Of a DNA stretch of 29,235 bases, positions 1 through 9,100 are shown in pieces. A model generated the notes under the pieces. It did not search any database. It saw only the letters and a program-made list of their open reading frames with translations, and was not told the origin of the DNA. The stretch covers positions 1 to 29,235 of the forward strand of contig CAZHBD010000005.1 in the NCBI GenBank assembly GCA_964530555.1. Reading direction: 5' to 3'. Both the position numbers and the translations under genes were made by a program. Each line of letters starts with the position of its first letter. Position 1 is the first letter of the stretch. This DNA is from CAZHBD01 sp964530555. Its GTDB lineage: Bacteria > Patescibacteriota > Saccharimonadia > Saccharimonadales > AWTP1-31.

Positions 1-80
1 GTTAAGCGCTTTTAGGTACGGGCTATTGATAGAGTTTTTAACTTTGTCGAGCATAAGCTCTAGTATTATAACAACTTGGG

Positions 81-803
81 CTAATCCCCATAATCCCAGT
101 CAAGCAAGCGTAGGAATTGCTCGCAAATTTTGCGGCCTTCCACTGACCGCTCCTCATCTATATCACCATAGATGCCAAGTAAGTGAAAGTCATGGACTGC
201 TTCGTCTATTTCACCATCCGCGTTAGGGACAAAAATAAAGCTATCGTCTTCCAAGGCAGCCTCTGCGGATTCTTTCGCTTCAGAAATCGTGGCATCACAC
301 TGCTCGGGCGTCAATTGTAAAGCTCGTTCTCTAAAAAAGCGCTTATGCCACATGACGTATGGTACCGCTACATACCCATGCCGGACAGCTTTGAAGCCCT
401 TATCTCTTAGCGCCTCTACGCCTTTGGGTGTGTTATCTGTTATGGCAACCGGTCCTCGATATTGCTCGGGGTAAGACCCGTAGACGTAGCCACTAATACC
501 AAGCTCAAACTGCAGCCACTGACCCGCTTCTAGTTCGGCGATTATTTTGTCATATTCCGATGGAGTATCAGGCCTAAAAACATATTCACCGCCCGTCTCA
601 CCCGTTCGGACAGGGCGTGTGGTAACACCTCGAACAATTTCAAAACCGCTGCGGCTCAGAATGGTGTTTTTACCTGAACAGCGTGCCCCAGACACAGTCA
701 CACAAGTAATCTCTCCAATCGATGCAATAACTTTATCATTTGGCTGATAATTATTGTGCAGCTCCTGAAATCTCTCGAACTGACCAGGTTGCATAAAAGT
801 CAT
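81..803 (-). CDS. Guanylate-kinase-like P-loop protein
   Basis: 240 aa. A P-loop reads GARCSGKNT around residues 39-47, followed by TTRPVRTGE and EYVF, the order seen in guanylate kinases (P-loop, then the GMP-binding TTRxxRxGE stretch). Family knowledge suggests ATP-dependent phosphorylation of GMP or a related nucleotide in the cytoplasm. The residue after GK is Asn rather than Ser/Thr, as GKG(T) occurs in other NMP kinases, and the protein is longer than the usual ~200 aa, so the substrate is uncertain. There is no Shine-Dalgarno. A -10 box TATAGT (810-815) lies 6 nt before the ATG with a weak -35 TTGCTA (832-837), so the mRNA is probably leaderless. An in-frame ATG at codon 4 is an alternative start. 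The gene is divergent from the tRNA. Confidence 0.75.
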   Translation of the reverse strand: MTFMQPGQFERFQELHNNYQPNDKVIASIGEITCVTVSGARCSGKNTILSRSGFEIVRGVTTRPVRTGETGGEYVFRPDTPSEYDKIIAELEAGQWLQFELGISGYVYGSYPEQYRGPVAITDNTPKGVEALRDKGFKAVRHGYVAVPYVMWHKRFFRERALQLTPEQCDATISEAKESAEAALEDDSFIFVPNADGEIDEAVHDFHLLGIYGDIDEERSVEGRKICEQFLRLLDWDYGD

Positions 804-809
804 GCGAAA

Positions 810-837
810 ACTATAACACTTTTCTATAACCTAGCAA
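810..837 (-). promoter_or_regulatory. Promoter of the guanylate-kinase-like gene (leaderless)
   Basis: On the minus strand TTGCTA, a 16-nt spacer and TATAGT end 6 nt before the start codon. Transcription should start at or within a base or two of the ATG. Confidence 0.45.
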
Positions 838-867
838 GTTAACTTCCCTTTACTTCAGCTGATCTGC

Positions 868-873
868 TATAAT
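868..873 (+). promoter_or_regulatory. -10 box (TATAAT) of the tRNA-Met gene
   Basis: A perfect TATAAT about 46 nt upstream of the mature tRNA 5' end. A clear -35 is not evident, the best being TCCCTT 17 nt upstream. It would give a short 5' leader containing a small GTTGT/ACAAC stem that RNase P would remove. Confidence 0.5.
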
Positions 874-919
874 CACCTCTGTTGTTTTAACTGCTAGAGC
901 ACAACAAGACGCAAGGCAA

Positions 920-995
920 GGGGGTGTAGCTCATCGGTTAGAGCAGGCGGCTCATAACCGCTTGGTAGATGGTTCGATTCCATCCACCCCCACCA
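920..995 (+). tRNA. tRNA-Met (anticodon CAT)
   Basis: A full cloverleaf folds by eye. The acceptor GGGGGTG (920-926) pairs with CACCCCC (985-991). The D stem is GCTC/GAGC. The anticodon stem GGCGG/CCGCT carries loop CTCATAA with CAT at 953-955. The variable loop is TGGTA, and the T arm GATGG-TTCGATT-CCATC is followed by discriminator A and an encoded CCA (993-995). The Watson-Crick pair at the top of the acceptor argues against an initiator. A CAT anticodon can also be tRNA-Ile2 after lysidine modification, which cannot be excluded by eye. Confidence 0.93.
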
Positions 996-1016
996 ATTTT
1001 CTGGATATTGTGATTT

Positions 1017-1075
1017 CTTATGATTGTCGAAAACAAACAGGTCAGATCATCGATCTTACACTCTACAATCATAAG
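1017..1075. repeat. Inverted repeat with 11-bp arms downstream of the tRNA
   Basis: CTTATGATTGT (1017-1027) is the exact reverse complement of ACAATCATAAG (1065-1075). The 37-nt interior contains a smaller AGATC-ATC-GATCT hairpin. It lies in the gap between the tRNA 3' end and the 3' end of the minus-strand membrane-protein gene. There is no T-run typical of a terminator. Function unknown. Confidence 0.6.
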
Positions 1076-1106
1076 CCCAGACCACCTGCACATGCGGAAT
1101 ATCGAA

Positions 1107-1529
1107 CTATCTGTTACGAAGGTGTTGAATTATCATAATAATTGCACAAACGATGCCAACTGGTGTTATGGCGACTACCGTCAAACCAACGGGCAGGAGG
1201 GCCCATCCCGCATCACCACCTTGCCCTTGCAGAAACAGCATACCTAAACCCATCAGTACCCAGACGCCAATCGTCACTTGAACGGTAATTTTCATAAAAT
1301 TATAGCCCCTTGGCGCTGGCTTAGTTGGTAGTTGCTGCGATTTGGCCCAATTTTTATTTCGAATTACACCACGAATAAGAAGGAACAAAATGAATACTAG
1401 CAGTGCACTTGCCGCTAACAACAGCAACCAACCCAGGCGGGCATCATCTGATATCTGCACAACCAAGGGCAACGTCAGAACAAGCCCGATGGCTAACAAA
1501 ACTATAGGCCAGTTTCTGGCGGGCTTCAT
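1107..1529 (-). CDS. Small multipass membrane protein, unknown function
   Basis: 140 aa with four predicted transmembrane segments at about residues 7-25, 32-52, 81-102 and 109-133, in two pairs separated by a basic linker (residues 53-77). The N-terminus is short and basic (MKPARNWP). I do not recognise a family. A -10 box TACAAT (1537-1542) sits 7 nt before the ATG and no Shine-Dalgarno is visible, so translation is probably leaderless. It is transcribed divergently from the DUF6496 gene. Confidence 0.72.
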   Translation of the reverse strand: MKPARNWPIVLLAIGLVLTLPLVVQISDDARLGWLLLLAASALLVFILFLLIRGVIRNKNWAKSQQLPTKPAPRGYNFMKITVQVTIGVWVLMGLGMLFLQGQGGDAGWALLPVGLTVVAITPVGIVCAIIMIIQHLRNR

Positions 1530-1619
1530 ACAACTTATTGTACAGTTTTTGTAAGCATTTTTACGTACAATTTATGCGCCTCGCCATAGAATAATACGGT
1601 TAAAACAAAAGGGGTGATT

Positions 1620-1796
1620 ATGAAGCAGTATGGATCGAGCGCCCAAAACGAGGTGGCTAAAGCGATGCATGAGTTTAAAGAAGGCAAATTACGAAGTGGC
1701 CGTTCTAATAAAAGGGTTACCAACCGAAAACAGGCCGTTGCAATCGGCCTGTCGGAAGCACGCGAGAAAGGCGCTAAAGTTCCTAAACAAGATTAG
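1620..1796 (+). CDS. DUF6496 small basic protein
   Basis: 58 aa from the ATG at 1620. The pattern MKQYG...AMHEFKEGKLRSG, then SNKRVTNRKQAVAIGLSEAR and KGAKVPK is the hallmark of the DUF6496 family: small, Lys/Arg-rich, single-domain proteins of unknown, possibly nucleic-acid-binding, role. The ATG at 1620 is preferred over a GTG at 1614 because the purine-rich AAGGGG (1609-1614) then lies at normal Shine-Dalgarno spacing. Its stop is only 14 nt from the stop of the convergent DUF5666-like gene. Confidence 0.85.
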   Translation: MKQYGSSAQNEVAKAMHEFKEGKLRSGRSNKRVTNRKQAVAIGLSEAREKGAKVPKQD

Positions 1797-1810
1797 GGTT
1801 ATACATCTGG

Positions 1811-2287
1811 CTACTGTTGAATACGGATTCGGGTAGCAGTCAGTTTGTTTTTGTCTTTTTCGTCTTTGGTGCCAGAAATGATCACGCGTTGATCTTTCTT
1901 AATTTCTTTGGCGGATAGTTTTGTACCTTTGCGATCAACAATGACCGTGTCTTTGGTGATAGCCGCCTCTTTGGTTTCGTTACGTGAATCTTTAACTTTG
2001 ATTTGCTTTTCGGAGACTTCTTGAACCGTGCCCACGCTAGTCCAACGACTTTGCGCGGCCGAGCTCAGTGAATTACTCCTACCGCGTCCGTCACTTGACT
2101 CTGATGTCTTGTGGTTTGCTTGCCTGTTTTCCCCATAGTTAACACCCGCGATGAAGGTTACAAGCAGAACGATCACACTAACTAAAGCATATATAACAGG
2201 TTTGGAAAGCTTAGGTAATGCTGTTCTTTTCTTTCTCGAATGCTCGTGTTGTTGTGGCGCTTCTTGGCGCCCTGAAACGTCGTCCAT
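1811..2287 (-). CDS. Membrane-anchored DUF5666-like protein
   Basis: 158 aa. The N-terminal ~29 residues are cytoplasmic and basic, one transmembrane helix covers about residues 31-48, and a Ser/Gly-rich linker leads to an extracellular C-terminal domain (from about 83). That domain reads GTVQEVSEKQIKV, then VIVDRKGTKL, RVIISG and TATRIRI, the small beta-barrel pattern of DUF5666 proteins. Family function is unknown. A strong GGAGGT lies 5 nt before the ATG and a perfect TATAAT at 2309-2314, so this gene has a normal leader, unlike many neighbours. Confidence 0.72.
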   Translation of the reverse strand: MDDVSGRQEAPQQHEHSRKKRTALPKLSKPVIYALVSVIVLLVTFIAGVNYGENRQANHKTSESSDGRGRSNSLSSAAQSRWTSVGTVQEVSEKQIKVKDSRNETKEAAITKDTVIVDRKGTKLSAKEIKKDQRVIISGTKDEKDKNKLTATRIRIQQ

Positions 2288-2308
2288 GTTACCTCCAGTT
2301 AGAGCTCA

Positions 2309-2314
2309 ATTATA
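2309..2314 (-). promoter_or_regulatory. -10 box (TATAAT) of the DUF5666-like gene
   Basis: Minus-strand TATAAT about 22 nt before the ATG, giving a leader of ~15 nt that contains GGAGGT. No good -35 is seen. The remaining intergenic sequence (2315-2423) holds a CAGGG/CCCTG stem (2343-2362) without a T-run. Confidence 0.5.
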
Positions 2315-2423
2315 GCACGCGCGTAGCGTTAACGCACAGCCGCAGGGAGTAAAAAGACCCTGGATGTCGGGGCACAAGTTAGAGAGCTCCACGTCCTGCA
2401 CGGGCTAATAGAGCAATTTCCCG

Positions 2424-2843
2424 TTAACTGTTTAGTCGTCTCATTTCTAGGTAGCAGGTTTTTATAAGCTTGCGAAGCACCACCTCATCTACATCGCTCA
2501 AGCGTTTTATGTATAAACAACCTTTACCTTGTTTATATGGGCCAAGTGAATCTAGCAAATTCTTATCTTTTTGGAGACCTGAGGTGAGATACAAAGTTAG
2601 CGCTGCTTTTCGTGGCGAAAAACCAGCGAGCATCCAATCGCCCTCCTGGCTACTGCGCTCGGATTTATAGCGATACTGACCGAAACCGATTATGCTAGCG
2701 CCCCACATCTTGGCTTGTTCACCAGTTTCCTCACAGTACATTGCAAGAAGCCGGTAGCTATCATTCCTCTTTTGTTCATCTTCTATCGTTTCGATGAACG
2801 CGTGGACACTGCTGTCATTTTGCTTAGTTTTTAACTCTGCCAT
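2424..2843 (-). CDS. DUF1801 (YdhG-like) domain protein
   Basis: 139 aa, a single domain. The motifs KMWGASIIGFGQYRYKSERS, DWMLAGFSPRKAALTLYL, then GKGCLYIKRLSDVD and VVLRKLIK match the DUF1801/YdhG family, small cytoplasmic proteins of unresolved function. Start at 2843: a -10-like TAGAAT (2850-2855) lies 6 nt upstream with no Shine-Dalgarno, so it may be leaderless. It lies 35 nt downstream of the sortase stop on the same strand and could also be read through from that operon. Confidence 0.85.
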   Translation of the reverse strand: MAELKTKQNDSSVHAFIETIEDEQKRNDSYRLLAMYCEETGEQAKMWGASIIGFGQYRYKSERSSQEGDWMLAGFSPRKAALTLYLTSGLQKDKNLLDSLGPYKQGKGCLYIKRLSDVDEVVLRKLIKTCYLEMRRLNS

Positions 2844-2878
2844 GAAGCCATTCTAACAAAAACCTATGTAAGCCAGCA

Positions 2879-3508
2879 CTACATTGCCTGTGCTATAGCA
2901 ATGACTCGTTCTTCATATTGATTAATTTGGCGGTTAAATACACCGCCACAGGTTATAAGTGTCAATTGATTTGTAATTCCAGGTTTTTGCGAAAAGAGCA
3001 CACTGGCCGCTTCCGCCGTTTTGACACTCACTACCTCGTCAACCTCGAATGATTTCTTACGTCCATCGCCAAATTCTACACTCACCGTATCGCCTTTTTT
3101 CAATTTAATCAGATTTTTGAAAATACCGTCATTTTTACGTCCATTGACGTGACCGTCAATAATACTGTTGCCCTTCTCACCAGGTCGGACCGTGTCAATG
3201 AACCAACCTGCCATATGAATATTGTTTGGCACGGCAACTGCTTTTTTCTGGTCTACACCTACATTCTGTAGATACCCCCCAGCTTTAATAGTTGGAAGTT
3301 CAATATATTTTGGGTCATTGGCGCCACCCTTCCATACAAAATCTTTACCAGGAGGATTTTCGTCAGGTGTATCGGTGGAATACGTAATTGTCTGAGTAAC
3401 AACAGCTCCAGTTGCCTTGGGTTTTTTGACAGTCAAGTAAACTGTAGCTCCTGCAATTAATAGTGCCAAAACTAAACCACCGGCCAGCAAAACCCTCCGC
3501 TTTTTCAT
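2879..3508 (-). CDS. Class F sortase
   Basis: 209 aa. A basic N-terminus with one signal-anchor helix (residues 6-26) is followed by an extracellular sortase barrel. The catalytic triad is visible as His120 (SIIDGHVNG), Cys187 (LTLITCGG) and Arg201 (YEERVIAIA). LITCGG.F and the PTIKA start of the domain are typical of class F sortases. Sortases cleave between Thr and Gly of an LPxTG-like motif and link the product to a cell-surface amine. It sits 17 nt after three giant secreted proteins that end in APNTGL and downstream of one ending in LSKTG plus a membrane helix, so those are its probable substrates. A TATACT box 7 nt before the ATG suggests its own leaderless promoter as well as read-through. 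Confidence 0.92.
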   Translation of the reverse strand: MKKRRVLLAGGLVLALLIAGATVYLTVKKPKATGAVVTQTITYSTDTPDENPPGKDFVWKGGANDPKYIELPTIKAGGYLQNVGVDQKKAVAVPNNIHMAGWFIDTVRPGEKGNSIIDGHVNGRKNDGIFKNLIKLKKGDTVSVEFGDGRKKSFEVDEVVSVKTAEAASVLFSQKPGITNQLTLITCGGVFNRQINQYEERVIAIAQAM

Positions 3509-3515
3509 AGTATTG

Positions 3516-3521
3516 AGTATA
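3516..3521 (-). promoter_or_regulatory. Candidate internal -10 box for the sortase gene
   Basis: TATACT on the minus strand, 7 nt before the sortase ATG and between the stop of the preceding gene and the start. No Shine-Dalgarno is present. The -35 is weak. Confidence 0.4.
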
Positions 3522-3525
3522 CCGT

Positions 3526-6195
3526 CTAGTGACGGGCTAAGCCAGTATTTGGAGCGCTAACAGTATTTATGCCAACACCAATGGGGTCATAAATCTGACC
3601 GTTGACACCATCTTGATCTAAGATACCGCCATCAGTAATTTGGTATACGACCCGCAGAGCTGGCTTACCGGATAATGTGGTCTGCGACAGGGAAAGGCCA
3701 CTATTTTCGGTAGTGAGAGTTATATACGTATGGGTGACCGAGTTGTACTTACGAATCACGACCTTGGCTGTATCGAAAGTGCCGGTAAACGTAAGTGTAA
3801 AGGTTGCTTGCCCTCCAACGGTACAGCCCGATACATTAAAATCAACAAAACCTACGGGGTATTCGTACGCGGGGTCAAGAACCTGTAGAGCAGACTCTTT
3901 AACTGTCGAAGCATCGCCAATGACGGTACAACCGGTTTGGTCAAAACTAATTAACGAGCCATCTTCGGCCGAAAATAAATCAGCATGGGTTTCATTTTCT
4001 TCCGGCTGGACCGTAGTATCTGCACAGCTTTCCTCGCTCCAAACGAAACATGGGTAACCGTCGTTGCTATTTGTACTAATCTGCCAAATGTTGTCGGTTG
4101 CTTCGTCGTCATAAGGATTATCGACAAAATCCCAACTATTCTCTAGTCCAGCAGTAGTCAGGTCGGTATAGGTTGCCACATCCTTCATTTCGGCAGTTGA
4201 TTTACCGGTGCCCAAATAAGATGTACTCTGGCCAGAACTATCCACATCCCAGAATGAGGAAATGACTTGGGTTCCTGCCGTGTTGAGTCCATTAAAGCCA
4301 CCAGTATCTTCTTCCCCAATAACTTGACCAGTAGCATAGCCATTTATGATAGTTGTTATTTCTGAGCCCGAACCAAATAGGCCGCCGACTTGCAGAGCGG
4401 CGCTGACGTTACCTCGGGCATACACATCAGTCATGTTAACCACGCCATCAGCCAGCCCAACCAAGCCCCCTGCAGTAAAGCCACCTTCGGCAACCGTAAC
4501 ATCACCCGTTGCGAATGATTGAGTAACATGGGCATCGTCCTCAGAGTCGTATCCGTACAAAGTGCCGGCAAGTCCTCCTGCGTCATAGGTGAGAGAGACG
4601 ACGTCACCCGAGGCATACGATTGGTTAATGGTCGAGCCAGCTCCAAGGCCGATCAACCCACCAACTTCGCCGCCTCCAGAAACGTACCCTGTGGCATACA
4701 CCTCCTCTAATGTTGAACCAGGGCATTCATTCGCGTCCGTACCAATGAAACCACCAACATTAATGCCATTTGATTCAACGTCGCCGGTGGCATAACTCGT
4801 GCTAATTGATGCGACACACCATGCTGCTCCAGCAAAACCTCCTGCATTATTACCATTGGACGTTACATTTCCTGTAGCATAGGAGTTGACTACCGAAAAA
4901 ACATAGCTTTCGCCAACAAAGCCGCCAACCTGTGACGCACCATTCACCGTTCCGCTAGCATGCGAATTTGTAACATTTGTACTTTCGTCGCTATAACCAA
5001 TAAACCCACCGAGCGCGTTGTTTCCTTCTACGTTTCCAGATGCCGAACTGTTGCTAATAGTTGCGTTGTCGGTATACCCGGCAAACCCACCACCCTGATT
5101 GCCAATTTTATGATCGTCACTTTCGACTAAAACATTTCCCGAAACAGTTACGTTACTAATTTCTGAGTCATATAGTTCGCCAACAAAGCCGCCAACATTT
5201 GTACCACCGTCGACATTCGATGTACTGGTGGCACCATCAACGCTCGAACCATCTGAAATCATTCCGGCAATACCTCCAATGGTTACGCCACTACCTTTTG
5301 AGGGACCTCCACTGGAAACGTTAGATAGGGTACTGTCAAACATCTGTCCAACAATGCCCCCGCCGTATATTCCAAATCTAGCCCACACACATAGACCAGG
5401 GTTACAGTCGTTATCTTCTACATCGACATTAAATGAGGAATCTTCGATATGAGCGTTATCCATAAAACCGACGATACCACCGACATATTGGTAACCTTTT
5501 ACCATGGAACTAGCTAGGTTGAGATTTCGTACCGTACCGCCACTTTCAATTGCCCCAAAAAGGCCAACATACGATTCATCATCACTCGTTTGGTCGTAGA
5601 TATCGTCCGCTCTTTGGATATGCAAATTAGCAATGGTGAACCCTTGACCATCAAATACACCAGTAAATGGGTCGATATGGTCACCGATTGGGTCAAACCC
5701 CCTAAACCAGGTTCCGTTTGTATTCCAACTAGCCGTTGCATTGCAATCTATATTACTGTTAAGTTCGTAATTCCCATCCAGAGGATAATCCTCGTCATGT
5801 CCAATTAACTGTAGGGTATTGCAATCATCGATTGAAATAGGTGAACCTCCATCTAGACTAACTACCCATTCAAAACTTGCTGGCGTAGCATCTTCTTCGG
5901 ATGAAGGATTGACCGCCTTCACTTCAAAGGTATGCGCACCTTCGACTAAGGCAGCCGTTGTATACGGGGAAACGCATGCCGAGTAGAAACCACCGTCCAA
6001 TCGACATTCAAATGTCACCGGATCTTGATCGGAAATAAATTCAAATGTTGGGGTTGGATCGTTGCTCGGGTCTGATGGACTACTTGTGATGAAGGTATCT
6101 GGTGACGCCGCATAGACAACACCTTGAATGACTAGCGGCGAAATGAGAGAAGCGAGAAGCACAAAGGATGCGAGAATGTACTTCAGTGATTTCAC
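3526..6195 (-). CDS. Giant secreted GLUG-repeat surface protein 3 (C-terminal APNTGL)
   Basis: 889 aa from a GTG that overlaps the previous stop by 4 nt (GTGA). The signal peptide is at about residues 1-30. Next comes an Ig-like domain (about 31-115) with FECRLDGG...C.SPYTT..LVEGAHTFEV, an N-terminal cap with GVFDGQGFTIANL, and roughly fifteen GLUG repeats of the form GG(F/L)VG...NSYATGNV (about 200-650). A closing unit follows (SSFWDVDSSGQS, then YPCFVW). The C-terminal domain resembles 'choice-of-anchor U' (ITDGGILDQDGVNG). The last residues are APNTGLARH, with no membrane helix or basic tail. It is probably a long beta-solenoid stalk or adhesin displayed with help of the adjacent sortase; that role is inferred. 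Confidence 0.85.
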   Translation of the reverse strand: MKSLKYILASFVLLASLISPLVIQGVVYAASPDTFITSSPSDPSNDPTPTFEFISDQDPVTFECRLDGGFYSACVSPYTTAALVEGAHTFEVKAVNPSSEEDATPASFEWVVSLDGGSPISIDDCNTLQLIGHDEDYPLDGNYELNSNIDCNATASWNTNGTWFRGFDPIGDHIDPFTGVFDGQGFTIANLHIQRADDIYDQTSDDESYVGLFGAIESGGTVRNLNLASSMVKGYQYVGGIVGFMDNAHIEDSSFNVDVEDNDCNPGLCVWARFGIYGGGIVGQMFDSTLSNVSSGGPSKGSGVTIGGIAGMISDGSSVDGATSTSNVDGGTNVGGFVGELYDSEISNVTVSGNVLVESDDHKIGNQGGGFAGYTDNATISNSSASGNVEGNNALGGFIGYSDESTNVTNSHASGTVNGASQVGGFVGESYVFSVVNSYATGNVTSNGNNAGGFAGAAWCVASISTSYATGDVESNGINVGGFIGTDANECPGSTLEEVYATGYVSGGGEVGGLIGLGAGSTINQSYASGDVVSLTYDAGGLAGTLYGYDSEDDAHVTQSFATGDVTVAEGGFTAGGLVGLADGVVNMTDVYARGNVSAALQVGGLFGSGSEITTIINGYATGQVIGEEDTGGFNGLNTAGTQVISSFWDVDSSGQSTSYLGTGKSTAEMKDVATYTDLTTAGLENSWDFVDNPYDDEATDNIWQISTNSNDGYPCFVWSEESCADTTVQPEENETHADLFSAEDGSLISFDQTGCTVIGDASTVKESALQVLDPAYEYPVGFVDFNVSGCTVGGQATFTLTFTGTFDTAKVVIRKYNSVTHTYITLTTENSGLSLSQTTLSGKPALRVVYQITDGGILDQDGVNGQIYDPIGVGINTVSAPNTGLARH

Positions 6196-9100
6196 AATGT
6201 TATACCGCCCAGGCCAGTGTTCGGCGCATTAACGACGCTCGTTCCCAGCCCAACAGGGTCAACGATACTGCCGGTGGTCGGATCGAGATCGAGTGGTCCA
6301 TTATCGACAAGTTCGTAGGTGACCACGAGCACTTGCTGGCCGTTAATTGTTGTTGTGGCGAATGCTGCACCAGGTACTGTGCTGTAGGCATTGGTGTTGG
6401 GATTGTATTTGCGAAGTATGTATGACCCGCCAAGATTGTAGTAATACAGCTTAACAGTAATAGTCTCGGAGCTACAGCTAGCTGCGAAATTAACAAACGT
6501 ACTATCATAGTCGAATCCAGGATCCTGAATAGTGAGCTGCTTCTCTTCTTGAACACTGACTGCTTCGGAGTCAATAGTACAGTCATCACTCAGCTCAATT
6601 GCTTGCTGCTTACCACTCTTGCCATTGACGAAACTGGCGAGATACGGCTGTGTACTGTCATCAATTTCATCTCCATTAATGTCGATCGACACAACATTGT
6701 CTACTTCTAGACTAGCCCTGAGTACGGGGAAACCAGAATCCACAGTCTGCCAAATAGTTTCAAAATCCCAGTCATCAAGCGGAGGATTCTCGGCATTATT
6801 TTTAAAGTAATTTATGTCGTAGTCGACAGCCTCAGGATCAGAATTTATTGCCGTCCAACCAATGACTTCGTTATCGTAGATTGGATCAACCTGCCCAGTC
6901 GCAGTTGCATCGAAGTAGTTATTGTCGAGGATTAATGCCCCATCGTCTATGTATCCTTCGCCACCAATTAATGCATAGGCGTCGTTATCTGCACTAATAG
7001 GGCCCGATACAAAGTTATTAGTCAGCGTGAGGTTCTCGCCTTCATAATCCAAGTCATCAGCATGCCCAATGATGCCACCAGCTTCATCCTCTTCTGCGGA
7101 TACCGAACCTCCAAAGTAACTATTTTCAATAATGACTTCGCTTATCACTTCGTACCCATCATTATAGCTTTCGGAGTTTCCAATAAGCCCCCCGACCTCG
7201 TACATACCGGAAATATCTGCAGCTGAGTAGCTGTCCATAAGCGTAAATCGAGTGTCAGGCTCGTTATCATCGTCGTCGTTCTCGACCTCTAGATCGCCAA
7301 TGATGCCACCTTGAGTACTGTATGTACCGTTAACCGTTCCTGAGTTAGCGATTTCACTCATCACTACCTGGGTTCCAGGATCATCAACGTCAAATTCACC
7401 AATAATGCCACCAAGTGTATAAGATCCACTGACGTCACCATCAAAGCGAAGATTGGTCAGGGTATACTCCAAGCCATCTTCGTAATCACTCTGTCCGGCA
7501 ATTCCACCGGCATATTCTTCAGAGGCGGTAACTTGCCCATCAACATGTATATTTTCAAAATTTGTATTATCGGCCGCCCCAACTACAGATCCTACTTCAC
7601 CATAGCCACTCACAAAAACGTTGGTCATTTTAAAGTTCTTAATGGTTGCGCCCTCGGAGTACATAAACATGCCTACCGACCATTCCTCTTCCTGAACAAT
7701 GGTTAGATTATCAATTGTGTGACCATGACCATTGAAAGTCCCATAAAAATCGTCACCACCCCACTGATCGCTATAACCAAGTGGCGCAAAATCTACCCCG
7801 CTACAATCTATATCTTTTATAAGGTTTATAGTGGCGAAACGATTCTCAGATACATCGTCAATAGCGGCAAGATCTTCACAATCTTTAACGGTGACCGTGG
7901 GAGCAATGCCGGGTGAATATTGGATCGTTATCCAGCCACTCCCTGAGTAGCTATTATAGGATTGAACACGAATATCATATGTTACCCCCAGCCGCAAGTT
8001 ATAGATATTAAATGAGTCGGTGCTATCGGTGTTACTGTCGGAGAACAGATCATTCCAGCCGTCCGTAGACTTTTTAATTTCATACCTGTAGCCCGTTAAA
8101 GGAGTGGACCCTTCATCTTCAGGTGCGTCCCAGTCAATCTGCATTATGGTGGCGTCAACACCATCGCCATTTTCACCTTTGGATACCGTAAAATTCGATG
8201 GCACATCAGGACCCGTAAACGTGTTATCGAAATTACGGAGCGTTAATGGATCGACATTATTCCATATATTCGTGAAATCAAATTCATCGAACGGAGGATC
8301 GCTAGGCGGAGCGTTACTTCCGATATCTGAGCATGTCGGTGCATCGCCGTTTGTAGTGCCAACACAGTCAGCGGTACCTGCGGTTGTTGGGTCGAAGAAC
8401 ACGTTGGAATTACTGACTGAGGCATTAGACATAACTCCAAATATTCCACCTTTTGTTCCAGTACCCTCTAACACTGCGGACGAAACGCTGTCCCTAATGT
8501 TTGCTTCGTTACAAGAAACGTTTAAAACTTGGCCGGCGAAACCAGCTTGCATTGCAGAACCATTCACCGTTCCGTAAATCGCTGCCCGTTCAATATTGCG
8601 ATACCCACAGGAGTTGGCGATAGTACCAGCAAGTCCGCCGGCGATAACACCAGTTACATCTCCTTTACTCAGAACGTCGTACATGTCCCAGCCATTATTT
8701 GCAGCCCCCACCAAACCACCAGCTGACCCATCAGTTGCGGTAACCGAGCCTGTGAACTGTGATTGTCGGATGATGGTATCATGTTCCCAGCCACCAACTT
8801 CACCGAATAGACCACCTACCAGCTGTGAGCCACTTACTTCAGCCGCACTCAAGACACCTACTGCTTTTGCATAATTACCATAGCCAGCAATTGATCCAAC
8901 ATTATAACGCCCAGTAAATGAAGACGTATCGTCGATCGATAGATTTGTTACGAGCCCATAATCACTCAACTGCGTAAAAATACCGATTCCGTCCTCGGTT
9001 GGTCGATTGATAGTAAGTCCGATGATCTGGTGGCCACGACCGTCGAGTGTTCCAGAGAAATCATCGATAGGGTCGAATCCTAATCCACCGTTCCATGAAG

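Noticed and set aside
6676..6690. TGTCGATCGACA palindrome as another regulator site
   Set aside because: The core differs (TCGATCGA, not TCCGATCGGA), the arms do not extend, and it lies within a repetitive coding region.
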